A DNA stretch of 64,000 nt, from the NCBI GenBank assembly GCA_023213315.1, contig JAKCPI010009364.1, forward strand, positions 49,826-113,825, given 5' to 3'. Every line of letters begins with the position of its first letter. Positions within the stretch are counted from its first letter, which is position 1. This DNA comes from Euborellia annulipes (Eukaryota > Arthropoda > Insecta > Dermaptera > Anisolabididae). The position numbers were made by a program, and so were the translations under genes. The notes beneath the pieces were generated by a model. The model was not told where the DNA came from, did not search any database, and was given only the letters and a program-made list of their open reading frames with translations. Of this stretch, positions 12,801 through 26,671 are shown in pieces.

Positions 12801-15800
12801 TGAACCAAACCCTTATATAATAAATATATTTATTAATTATTAAATATGTATACAATCCATTGTGACACTTTCATAGTGACTTTTTGCCAGCTCTGAGACT
12901 GGTTCAAATACGGAGCCGAAACGTCGGCTTGTGTGAATTGAAAAAATAAAGCGTCTCTCATTTTTCTACCATCTTATGAATATAACATCACATCTATAAA
13001 TTGCCTTTTGCATCTAGAGATTTATAAATTTTACTCAAAATTACTAATAAAAAAATTTTTGAAGAATATTTTAATAACTTAAGAAATAATTAAATCAAAT
13101 TTTTTCCTTCAATTGGATACCAATTGATATAAATAAATATGCTTAAATTATATGTTAAATAAAAGAAATAATAAATACTACATATTTTTTTTAATCAATT
13201 TTTTATAGGAAGCGATTGCTGCCAATTCATTTTTCCCTGATTGCTATAGAAAATTGTCATGTGGAGATACAGAAAAAGCATTTAAAGAATGTAAATATAT
13301 AGCAGAAGATGAAATTCATATGGGTGGTCAAGAGCATTTTTATTTAGAAACTCATTGTACTATTGCCGTTCCACATAATGAAGACGATGAAATGGAGATT
13401 TTTTGTTCAACCCAAAATCCAGCAGAAACTCAGGTAATTATATTTTTTTAAATAATTAACAACAAAACATAATACTTCATTAAATTTGTTATAGAAATTG
13501 GCGGCAGAAATCCTGGGAGTGCCACAGAATCGAATTGTTGTCCGTGTGAAACGGATGGGAGGTGGATTCGGAGGCAAAGAATCGCGTTTTTCTCTTGTCT
13601 CCCTTCCCTGTACCTTTGCAGCACATCGCCTTCGTCGTCCAGTACGATGTATGCTCGATCGAGATGAGGATATGACAATCACTGGTGGACGACACCCGTT
13701 TCATGCAAAATACCGAATTGGTTGCACCGAAGATGGTCGCCTTTACGCCTGTTCCGTTAAAATTTACAATAATGCTGGTTGCACACAAGATTTATCGTTT
13801 GCGGTAAATGACCGATAAACACTTTTCAATTTTAACTTTAAAACGAAATGTGGAAAAACATTCTATTATTATGAAATAAAAGTAACTAGATTGAATCCAA
13901 GGCCCCTCCACAATTGTCAAATTTGGTTAAATAAAAAATTAGATATCTGGAGCTGTATAATTTTTTGAATAAATATTTAATAATTCGGCTTCTGACCTAA
14001 ACCAGTTTTCCCAATTAGCACTAGCTTTACGAGAGAGTATTTATCTTTTTTTTTTATTGACATAGATATTCAAAGGTTTCCTCAAGCTGAGTTAAACGAA
14101 AATTTTGACCTATATAAAAAAAAACTTCGCAAAATGTTTTTTTTTTTTTTTTTTTAGAAGATTTTATATGTATTACTTTCTCTTACTTATATAAGTAATA
14201 TATAGTGAGAAAGTATTGCGATCATGTCAAAAATTCGATGTCGAGATTTTGATGGATATACATGATTTGAGTCCCCTGGGTCCAAAAAAAGTGTTTTTTG
14301 CAACATCGGGTGTATCTGTCTGTCTGTGAACAAAATATCTCCCCTAGAACGTGACACGAAGCTTTTGAACCAAAAAAGTATTAGTACTTTACTCATTTAC
14401 TTTTTCAGTTTTTTTCAATTTTCTCAAAATTGGCTCTAACGATTTTGATTAAAATTTCTATTTTTTTTAGATGCTCTTTAAAAAGTATATCAGTAAAATT
14501 ATTCGATAAAATTGTTTGAAGTATATTTTACTGATGTGGAAGCTCAGCGCTATCTATGAAACGCGTGGTCAAGTTTGAAACTAAGGTGCTATAGGCAACT
14601 AAATATATCTCGACACAAATAAATCTGGCGTGACGACAGTACACAAATTTCAATTTCCAAAGTTAAGAGAAAATCGTGTGCTGTGCGTTAACCACACCAG
14701 ATTTTTTAAAATTGATTTTAATTAATTTAATCGAGGGATAAGAACATAAATTACATATTAACGACAAATCGTTGACAAAAAATTAATTTCTTCTCCCCGA
14801 ATTTCCTTTTTTATTAATAAAAAATATAATTTGTCAGGGTTTTCTATATATATATGCTATCGTTTTTTTTTTACATTAATTTTTGAAGTGTAGATCTTTT
14901 TTTTCGGAGGGGGTGGTTTCAATCTTGATCTGTGCAACAGTCACGACTCTATTACGTTTGCGTGTTCAAATTATCTCCTACCGGCTGTGATCGACCAAAA
15001 ATCTCTTCGTGATCGACCTGTTGGCCATTCCTGCTTTAGAGGATAGGATTAATCTGAATATGATCTTTATTATTCGCCTTTAGAGAAATGGTGTATGCAA
15101 ATTATAATAACCAGACGTTCTCTTTAGTTTTAATGTATTTCAAGTGTGTTAATTGTAAAAGGCTTTGTTCGTTTGGAGCATTGAGAAAGACAATTGAGTG
15201 CATTATAATATTATATATTAAGTTTGGTATATCCACGAGTGGCTATTCGTTGGTTGAAATAGTAATAAACACGAATGAATTTGAACAAAAGATTTTATAG
15301 TTCGAAATAGTTGAATAGAAGAATGAAACTGGTTAGTTTAAATTAAAGCTTTCATTTGCCTTTTAATACTCTCTCATATTAACGTTTAATATTCGACTGT
15401 TGTTCAAAAATTAATTAAATCCTATTTATAAGATTTATTTTCATTGATAATATAAAATTCCATTTCAGGTTCTTGAACGTGCGCTCTTTCACATCGAAAA
15501 TTCATATAAAATTCCTAATCTTGTAGTAGAGGGGTGGGCTTGTAAAACCAATCTTCCATCGAATACTGCTTTCCGAGGATTTGGCGGGCCTCAGGGCATG
15601 TTCGTAGCTGAGACTATGATCCTACATTTGGCAACCATCGCCCAAAAACCGATTATTGAGGTTGGTATATTTTCTTCTTGTTTTATTTTTATTAGTACTT
15701 TTACTTTCTCTTACCTATATACAATATATATATAGAGGGAAAGTATTGAGATCATGTCAAACATTCCATGTCGAGATTTTGATGGATATATGGTACATGT

Positions 15801-18800
15801 TTTGAGGTTCCCTGATTCCAAAAAGTGGTCTGTCTGTCTGTGTGTTACACAGTGGTGGATTAATGCAATTTTGTCGGGGGGGGGGCGGTTTTTTTTTTTT
15901 TTTTATTTAAGGACTTTGTGGGCATCTATGGCCATTTAGACCCCTTTCCTATTTATTTAAATTGATTGGTAACAAATTCAATTGAAATTAAAGCCCGGAA
16001 ATCATAATTTCTTTAGATTACTAGTTTTTATAACATTGTGAATTTCAACTCGGGGGGCGATCGCCCCCCCCCCCCCTTTAATCCGCCCCTGGTGTTACAA
16101 TTGAGCTACGGGATTGAAATTTTATATTTAAGTTGGATACCCACACGGACAATGAAAATAAGCTTTTGAACAAATAAGGTACTAGTACTTTACTGAAGCA
16201 CTTTTTCAGTTTTTTTCGAATTTCTCAAAGCCTTTTAACGATTTTGATTAAAATTCAAAAATCAATTAATGCTCTTAAAAAAGTATATCACTAAAATTTT
16301 TCATGATAATTGTTTGAAGTAGACTTTACTGATGTACTTTTTCATTTTTTTTCGATTTTCTCAAAATTGGCTCTAACGATTTTGATTAAAATATATATAT
16401 AAATCAATTATTTTTTAAATCTTCTTTGAAATGTATATTTTCATTTTGTCCTGAAAATTGTTTGAAGCACACTTTAGTATTTCAGATTTTTTCAATTCAT
16501 ATTCCGACTCTTCTTTCCATAGAGCCAATGTTAAATCCCTATGGAGATTTGAATGTAAATTTCGATTCAAAAGGGTGTTTTGAACTTTTTACACATCTTA
16601 AAAAGTTTTTTCGAATTCTTATGAAATTTTATATTTATTTAGGATTCTCTATTATGTATAAAATATCCAAATATGAGATTAAAATTTTGAAAAATAACCA
16701 TAGTCGACATTTGAAACACAAGTTTGGAACTAAGGTGCTATGGGAACCTAAATATATCTCGACACAAAAAAATCTGGTGTGACAAGCTCAGAATAAAACT
16801 TTGCTTTACCGAAATTAAGAGAAAGTTGTGTGCTGTGCGACCAATCATACCAGATTTTTTATTAGAAAATATTCATATTATACCATAGACTGCCCCATAT
16901 GTTCCTCATATATTTAATTATTAAAATAACGGGAAAATAAAAGTTTAAACTGAATAAACTTTTTTTTTAATTTATTTGTTTGAATGGATGTTATTTTTAA
17001 TTGAAGCCGAGTTGTAATTTTTCAAGCGGAATTAAATAAAACAGATTATTTTGTTATCGACATTTTCAATGTTTTAACTCACACTTTCTCAAGAGTGACA
17101 ATAATATTTGAAATGTCGATGACAAACTAATCACTCCGCTACAAACGGTAGTAGGTCGGAAAAATTCTATATAGATTGGAAAAAAATATTTTAAAATTTT
17201 CAGAGGATATTTATTTTTTTAATCCCTTGGAAGATATTTTTTTTTATTTAAAACCAACATGAAAGAGTAAATAGATTTTTTCGTAATATATTTTAACTTG
17301 GCAAATTTACTGCCTAATTTAAGCGTATCAGCTTTGATATATGTATAATATTAATTTATTAAATAAATATAGATAGAAACGCATTCAACTGAATGTTCAT
17401 ATTTATAAATTTAGAATCTATATAGAGCCCTATCTTGCAATCAGTTGAATGCACATCTCTTTATGATTTGATTAATTAATCTATTAACGTATATCAAAGT
17501 TGATTGAATGAAAAAAAATAAAGTAGCTGAATTGAATTATAATTATTCTATTGTATTGTTTTTTTATCAAGAATTATTTTTCTTTACAGATGATGGAGCT
17601 CAATCTCTATGCTGAAGGAGAAAAAACTCATTACGGACAAGAATTAATTAATTGCACACTAAGTCGTTGTTGGGATGAATGTAAAACACGTGCCAAAGTA
17701 CAGGAACGATTAGCAGCTATTGAGAAATTTAACAACGATAATCGTTGGCGTAAACGAGGCCTTTCTCTAATCCCAACGAAATTTGGTATTGCCTTCACTG
17801 CTAAATTTTTAAACCAGAGTGGAGCTCTCATTCATGTTTATACGGATGGTTCGATTTTATTAAGCCATGGTGGAACAGAAATGGGACAGGGATTGCATAC
17901 TAAAATGATTCAGGTAATTTTTTGATTTTATCCATATGAATTTCACAATGGTACCAATATGAAATTTGCGCTAAATCTCGTCTTTGGGAAAATTCGGGTA
18001 CTAGTACTTTACTGATCTACTTTTTTAGATTTATCCAATTTTCTCGAAATTCTATTTAATGATTACTTCAAAATTGTAAATATATACCATTTCACGAAGA
18101 GAAATAAATTTCCACTAGGTCTCGTCTTTGGGAAACTTTGAGTACTAGTACTTTACTAATGTACTTTTTTAGTTTTTTTCACTTTTCTCGAAATTCGCTT
18201 TAATGATTTCTTTAAATTTTTAAATATTTACTATTTCTGGAAGAGAAAACAAATTCTGTTTGATCTCGTCTTTACAAAACCTCGGGCACTAGTACTTTAC
18301 TGATGTACTTTTTTAGATTTTTCAAATCTTCTCGAAATTCTCTTTAACGATTTTTTTCAAATTTTAAATATATACTATTTACGGTATACAAAACAAGTCA
18401 GGTTTGATCTCGTTGTTTGGAAACTTCGAGTACTAGTACTTTATTGATGTACTACTTGTTTAGTTTTTTCCAATTTAAAAAAAAGAAAACGACCTATCTA
18501 CAGCTCGGTTAACCAAGAAGTGATTTATGTGGCGCATTTAAGGAGGTGAGGTATAGAAAACAAATTCCGTAGTAATTTATTGATGTACTACTTTTTTAGT
18601 TTTTTCCAATTAAAAAAAAAAACGACCAAGCTCCAGCTAGCTCAACCCGGAACTACTATAGTCTTAATTTTTTAGGTTGCTGCTCATGTTCTTGAGGTGG
18701 ATGAATCTTTAATTCATATCGCTGAAACTTCGACTGATAAAGTTCCCAATACTTCACCGACAGCAGCCAGTGCAGGCTCTGATCTTAATGGAATGGCAGT

Positions 18801-19303
18801 TATGGTAAATATCTTTATATAAATTAAAAATAATCTCAAGTCTTGGGAAAATATACTCCAAATACCGATTTCAAGAATTAATTCGATTTTAATCTCAATC
18901 GGTTTTAAAATAACCATAATTTGTTTGAAGATCAAAATTATATATGAATTGAAAGCCTCGTATTAACCACACCCTGTTATTTGGAATATTTCGAGCTATT
19001 ACCATATATAAAATTAAATCATAATAATATATTCTAAGCAATTTGGATGTTAAAATGTATGAAAAAATCACTGTGATAAAAGATAAGATTTATTGATATC
19101 TATTTGAAAGAATTTTCTAAAAATAAATAAATTACCATTTTGTATGACTTTTTTTAACTTTGCCCATCAACCGTAGGTTGGACAGGTAATCGTAAAAAAA
19201 ATCGAAATTTTTCTGAAGCTGGCAAAATGCGTTTTGAGGTCCCCTGAATCCATTTAAGTTGTTTTTGGAATGATGTCTGTGTGTGTGTGTGATGTAAAAT
19301 CAA

Positions 19304-19339
<36 letters not shown>

Positions 19340-22300
19340 CATTAGATCCAAGTAATAAAATAAATTAGGCTAAATAGTCTCAAATCGAAATATCTAAAAA
19401 TACACCAAGCTTTAAGAACCAAAACCTTTAACTAAAACAAAAGTATTAAAATCTTAAATCAAAACAAAAGTATTAGAATAGTAAATTAAAACAAACCACT
19501 GATAAAACAACGTCACTATATACCATATATCACTTTAACTAAAATTAGACAGATTTTCATTTTGACACCAATCACTCCAGCACTGGTGGAGCTGAGGCCA
19601 ATTTCCTATCCACACAAGCTCACATCACCTCTTAATCAATTACAAAGCCAAAATAACACTAAAATGGAAAAAGGAAAATTTACCAGTAGGCCAGAATGAA
19701 AAAGGAAAAAAAATCTCTTAAGATCAAAAGTTAAATTTCTCTCTCTGTTTCTGACATCTTAAATTTCAGCGTCGAAAAAAAGGGAAAAAAAAATTTTCCT
19801 GACTGTACTGCCTCAACAGTAGTAAGAAGACCAATATTGTACTGTAGATAAGATCCGCGTAGTGGCTGATCAGTCAGGGAACTCCCAGCTCTGATTCTGG
19901 TGTTCAGACAAGACATCACCCCCTAGGAAACCCAGTTGTAATTTTAATACATAATGATAGAAATAACAATAAAATTAACAAACGGATAAAATGATGTTCA
20001 CAATTAGCACCTAAATCTGTTATGAGTCCTTAAAAAAAGTTTGCTTAAACTTGATAATTCGGTATAATAACAGATAAGAGAAAAATCAAAACAAGTAAAT
20101 AAACGCCTCGCGTCATTTTTGAACAGTGGGCAAATTCCTTCGCCCGCCTTAGTCCGACCATCTGTATATCTGTTTTCCCCATCGGTTTTCCTTAACATAA
20201 ATTGAATGAGTTAAAAACCCAAGTGTTTATCCAGTTAGAAAAATCTCGGCTTAGTAAGCACATAGTGTCTACTCGTAAATTCTTATCTCCACGTGCGAAT
20301 GATTAAAAATGCTAGCCAGAAGGTCCCTGACGTCACTCCATTCATGGTTATCGAAGTACGGCTTTAGAAGAGCCAACTTACATATCCCACTGTTTTTCAA
20401 AATACCCCCAATTTCCGGGTCCGTGTTTTAGCTGCCACCAGTTGTTGTGTTGTGCTGTCGTCCTCCGGGATGCCTGTTGTCGTCGCTGGTTCGCTGGCCG
20501 TTGGTGAGGGAGGGAGTTTTAGGGTATTCAAAAGAGACGTTTTGTGATAATTTGGGTTTTATTCAAAATGTAATATTGTACAGCGACGGGTCCCAGAGTT
20601 GAGTAGTGACGAGCTCCAGGTTTGCGGGTAGACGGACCGGGCTCCGGGTCGTCGATTCGTATTTATGCGAGACCAAAATCCATCAGTCGGCGAAAGAGTT
20701 AGGTTGGACGTGTTTTTCATTCGAATGTATAAATTTGCAATCTTACTTTATTTAATATAGCTGAATAGACCAAAAATATAATTTCCAAATTAAACAATTT
20801 TGCTTAGGCTAATTCTTTCGAGATTTTTTACCTTTGGTCTCGCAACCCCATAACAAGAGCATTAACGCATACATATTTTAAGGTTTGATTGTGCATGAAC
20901 ATCCGGGCTCTAGTAATAATATTTTTGAGTTTCCTTTTTGTTTCTTGACTGATACTTTCGTCTGATGGAATTACCAACTATATTACTTCGGTCGTTAAGC
21001 GTTATTTCTTCTTTCATCAGTTTCTAACCCTTTACAAGGCTTTTTCTGCTTTTCTAGTATGGACCCCATCTGTGAAGATGATTCTCCCTTCCTTGAATGC
21101 GATTCATAACCATCCGTTGAAATTGATCGGAGATATCAATACCTCAACAAGCATCTTCTTGATTTTCCATCTTTCATCTTGCATATGGCCACTGGTCCTT
21201 AGGATCTTATGCATACAGTAAAAAAGATATTTTGTTTATATTTACAAAAATTGACATCTAGAGGGTCCATATATTTCAATAATTTTTTATCGCATTTTAT
21301 GGATAAAAAATTAATCTTCTATTTTGTAAATTTTATAAAATTTATACACCCTAGATAAGAAAATATTATCGAATATAATTTATTTATTATTAATCGTTAT
21401 CAACGTTTGATATAATGACAAAGTCATTAATCATCTTTTGAAAGAGAGCTAAATATATGGAGTTTTTTTTCTTATTAAATATTTCTAGATTAATGATGAA
21501 TGAAATGAGTTTCAAAAGTTGCATTCATCCAGTGTATGTATTATTGGGACTTCATTTTGAAGAATTTATTTATTTATCTTTGAATGAAATATAAGTTTGT
21601 GAGATAAAATATTTTATTATCCGCATTTCTTCGCTGGAATCTTATTGAAAAATAATCATATGGAACGATAATAAACAAATAATGAATAATAGAAGAAAAA
21701 TTAGGGTGGTGGTCACAAAACAATACTCTAAAACTATATACGCCAATATATGTTAAATGAAACAAATGGTTAAATTGATATGAAAAAAACGATAGAGAAT
21801 GGATCGAATTTTAAAAATCTAATTAATTACATTTTAGAGAGCTTGCGAGACAATCAAAGCGCGTTTGGAACCCTATCGCAATGCAAAACCAGAAGCTGGA
21901 TGGGCCGACTGGGTGCGCACTGCATATTTTGATCGAGTTAGTCTATCGGCCACAGGATTTTACAGGTGAATAATATTTTCATAATTCAGTCCGTTTTTAG
22001 CGAAAACTCATTGGTATCCCATTTGTATTTATTATTTCTAAAGTCGTTCATTACCATCTATTTAAAATAGATTGTTAAAAATTCTGATCAAAAAATTTTT
22101 CTTTTAAATATATCCCTCTTTAAACAGTCGCCCATATATTTTTAGTTCTTTCTAGGGAGATCAATATCATAAAATGAGAGTTTCCGTTTTTAAGAGATGA
22201 TACCGAACCAACTTCAAATAGAACAAAGTTTAGATATATCATACCAAAGATGATTTAAATAAAGAATCAAAAAAATAATTTTTTATATGTAATTAATAGG

Positions 22301-25300
22301 GTGGGATAGTCATTTTTTATTTACTTTTCTCTAAAAATATTTTTCAAAAAAAATTTACAATTACAATTGTTTATTTCTTCAGGACACCTGATATTGGTTT
22401 CGATTTTAACGTTGGTACTGGAAAACCCTTCAATTACTTTACTTATGGTGTCGCCTGTGCTGAAGTTGAAGTCGATTGTCTTACTGGTGATCATATGGTA
22501 ACTATATATTATATGTTTATTAAACCTTTTGTGGTTTGTTTTATTATTATAATGGGATTTCGTATTAATTATTAATTAAAAATATAAATACTGTTCAACG
22601 TTTCGACTGCTTTCTCAGTTCACTTCAATCGGAGCAAGTATACAGTACTTGAAAACGACTGCAGAATAAGCATTCGAAACGTTGTACAGTATTTATATTT
22701 TTAATAAATAATTAATAACAAAATGTGGGCTATAATTAAAAACTCCCATAATAATAATAGGCTATATATATTATAACTAACTAAAATTATATTTCTATTG
22801 ACTGATTTTTTTCTAATTCAGGTTCTTAGTACTAATATAGTAATGGATTTGGGATCAAGTCTAAATCCAGCTATAGATATTGGACAAATTGAAGGCGGTT
22901 TCATTCAAGGCCTTGGATTATTTACTCTTGAAGAAATGATTGTGGGCAGTAACGGGTTTATATTATCAAGGGGTCCAGGAGCATATAAGATACCAGGCTT
23001 TGCTGATATACCTGCAGAATTCAACGTTAGCCTCCTTAAAGGAGCACCTAATCCAAGAGCTGTTTTTTCTAGCAAGGTATATATATATTTTATATTTAAA
23101 TTTTATATTGTTGAATACGAGAGGTATATATGTATTTCTATTGTAAAATTTCTAATTTCGTACTTCTATATATCATGAGAGTGTATTAATCATTTGAAAA
23201 AGACATATGATGTAAAGTCCGCACGTATAACAAAACGAATAACCAATTCCAATAAAATGAAACGATAAACCTTTCAATCTTCTGAAAATTTGCTGGATAA
23301 TGAAAAAATATTTTTATTTGGAGATCTCAACTTTGAAAATAAATAAATAATTACTAAGCTGAAGACATCTCAGATTCAAATCCATCTCATGACAAAAATT
23401 ATTCAAACCTATCAGTAATACGAAGAAGGAACCCACCTCGCTTACTTCCCTGAGTTACCACAAATTGTCAGTTCTGACACTAATGACTGAAGAGATTATA
23501 CTATATACATATTTGTTTAATGACATAACAACGTCTTACTATGTTGGTATAGGGACCGGGTAGGGAGGCATGCACGAAAAAGTTGGATAAAAGCACATGA
23601 AAAATTGCTCGTTATCGGCTCGTCTTAAGAAGTATAATTATTTTGAATACACGGTTAAAAAGAATTATTCTTCAGATAAAGATTTTATTTTTTTTCTTAA
23701 TATTTCATTTTACCACGTGAGAGCGCGCGGTGGGAAATTCTTATTTAAAGGTTTAAACCATTGTAGATTCCGAACAACTAATCAGATCAGACTAAATTTA
23801 ATGTCAATTTATGCAGAAAGAAAAGCTCTAATTGAGTATTTATAAAAAAAATCGCAATTAGTAAACTCTAGAATCAATTTTTTTTTTTTTTTTCAAAAAA
23901 CCTCATTTTTTAAGCAAAAAAAAATTCATTTTTCCGCAATGGATATCTATTTGACCATAAAAGCTTTTTATTTTTTCCGATTGAAACCCTTAAGTAAAAA
24001 AATATTTTTCCCATTATATTAATATTAACTAATTCGGGGAGAGGTTTCCAACTAAGGTCAAATATTTGATGTAGAAAAAAAAAGGAAATTCTACTCCCAA
24101 CATATTCCCTAAAAATACGTTGATTACCGTTTGTTCCGGTCGATGCAGCACACAAACGGAGATGTATGAGAATGGATCGATGATATTATCGCCTTGGAGC
24201 ATGAGGAATTCTTTCATCACAGCTGCTGTTGTAAAGATGGCACAAGGTGGTCCTAAAACATTGAATGAAAAATTCCATCATTTCTTTTATATTAATAAAA
24301 AAATACTAGACATATTTTCATATTATATAGATTTTTAAAATATTAATATGACATATCTTGATATAGCATATTTAAAAATCTGGTGTGAATAGTCGCACAG
24401 TACACAACTATCTCTTACCTTTGGTATGAGAATGTTGTGTTCTGTGCTTGTCACACCAGATATTTTGTGTCGACATATATTTAGTTTCCGGCAGTCTATA
24501 CTGCATATGTAAAATTTATAAAGATGAGAAAATATTTATATTCTGTTACCATGGCAACCATTTCTTTTATCTTTCCTATGAAGTACAAGAGTAAAGTGTG
24601 CTTCAAACAATTTTGAGGGCAAAAGGATAATATACATTTTAAAGAGTATCTAAAAAATAATTGATTTTTGAATTTTAATCAAAATAGTTTGAGCGAATTT
24701 TTAGAAAATCGAAAAAAACTGAAAAATTACATCAGTAAAATACTAGTAATTTTTAACAGATTTTGTTCAAAAGCTTCATGCTATGTCACATGGAGGTACC
24801 GAATTTAAATATAAAATTTCAACCTCCTAGCTCTTTTCGTTCTTGAGATAAATTGTTCCCTGACACCCAGACCATGTTGCGAAAACCACTTTTTTGGTCT
24901 CGCTATACAATTCGGGTTCAAATCCCACTTGCCATGAAAATTTTCTAACATTGCCAATGTCTCCTCCGTCTCTCTGTAATTGGGGTTAATCTCTGTTGAG
25001 AGATGGGAAAATTAAAAAAAAAAAAAAATCTCGACATCGAATTTTTGACATGAATCCATTACTTATATATTTACATATATAGTAGGTAAGAGAAAGTAAA
25101 AATTCAATGTGCTATTTAATTTGTTTTCTCTATTAATAAAATATAATGTCCAGTCAGGGTATGCTAAAACAAATTAATACAGAAATTAAAATACATACCC
25201 TGGTATTTCTTTTAATGACTGTAAAAGTGGGGGGGGGGGTAATGCCTATGGCTATTTGCTACATTATATAAAAGAGAGAATGCTATTCTCATATGTAATA

Positions 25301-26640
25301 ACAATAAAACAAAATATTTTATAAATGTATATAATCTTCCCATTTAGAAATTGGTTTGACAAATAAAAACATAGAGATGAAGATTTTATTTTAATAGAAA
25401 TGTTCCATTTATATAATAAAAATGTGAATTCTTGCTTTTCCTTTAAAATTGTGTTGACATCTTGTTGATTATTTAAAATCTTATTTGTTGAATGGCAGAT
25501 TCATTTCGAAATTAATTTCCAGGCTGTTGGAGAGCCGCCACTTTTCTTGGCCTCGTCAGTTTTCTTTGCAATACGAGAAGCGATACTTGCAGCCCGCAAT
25601 GAATCTCAACCGGACAAAAAACACGAATGGTTCAGATTTGATTCTCCAGCAACATCCGGGGAAATTAGGATGGCAATACAAGATAATATTACAAAGAAAG
25701 TATGTTTCTAAATAATTATTTTCGAATGTTATTTTTATAATATTTATTTATTTAATCAGGATCCGAAAGAACTTTGCAGTCAGGAGATTAAATAAAAAAA
25801 CATTTTATTTAATTTTTATTCGCCGGCGTTTCGGTCGCCAATCACGATCTTCATCAGGGCAAATATTGTTAACTATACAAGATTTTTAGGAATTTTAATG
25901 TCTATTACAATCAGAGACATCGAGTAAGCAAGTAAATGATAATTTTTGTACATATGAAATTAAAAGGAAATTGTATATGCTTACAATAGACATTAAAATA
26001 AATGCCCGTCGCACGGTCTGACGCCAGTCACAGCTAGGGCAACTCGTGGTCGCCATCCACGTACCCACAAGATGTGGGCCCCTGAGCAAAACTAAGATCA
26101 TGTATAGCTAACAATATTTGCCCTGATGAAGATCGTGATTGGCGACCGAAACGCCGGCGAATAAAAATTAAATAAAATATTTTTTTATTTATCTCCTGAC
26201 TGCAAATTTCCTTCGGATCTTGATTAAATCTCCACAACCATAAAATCTTAAGAAAAGTAAATGAAAGTTGTTATTAAGTAGCAGGATGAAGAAAAGAAAA
26301 AGCAGCTAGCATTTATTTAATTTATTTAAGGCCCATTTGGCTAACGTTTCGGTCTCGCTATAATACGCCTTAAATAAATGAAATAAATCCTAGCTGCTTT
26401 TTCTTTTCTTCATCCTGCTACTTATTAATAAAATCTTAAGTTTTTATTAAAGCTTTTGTGGTTTGAATTATTATTATGGGAATTTTTAATTTTTTCAAAT
26501 TCACTTGAGTCGGAGCAAGTGCACAGTACTTTAAAACGACTGCAGAATAAGCAGTCGAAACGTTGTACAGTATTTATATTTTTAATAAATATTTAATAAC
26601 AAAATGTCTAAAATTAAAAATTCCCATAATTATCTTAAGT

Positions 26641-26671
<31 letters not shown>

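Larger units (their letters stand above)
25757..26225. repeat. Foldback element with two identical hammerhead-like arms
   Basis: Arms about 130 bp: aatcaggatccgaaagaact and its complement, ctgatgaagatcgtgattgg inside both. Lies in the last XDH intron. The best-conserved arm pair in the window, suggesting recent origin. Confidence 0.8.

Noticed and set aside
16426..16782. 118-codon open frame
   Set aside because: Lies wholly inside a family B repeat; other copies do not keep the frame.
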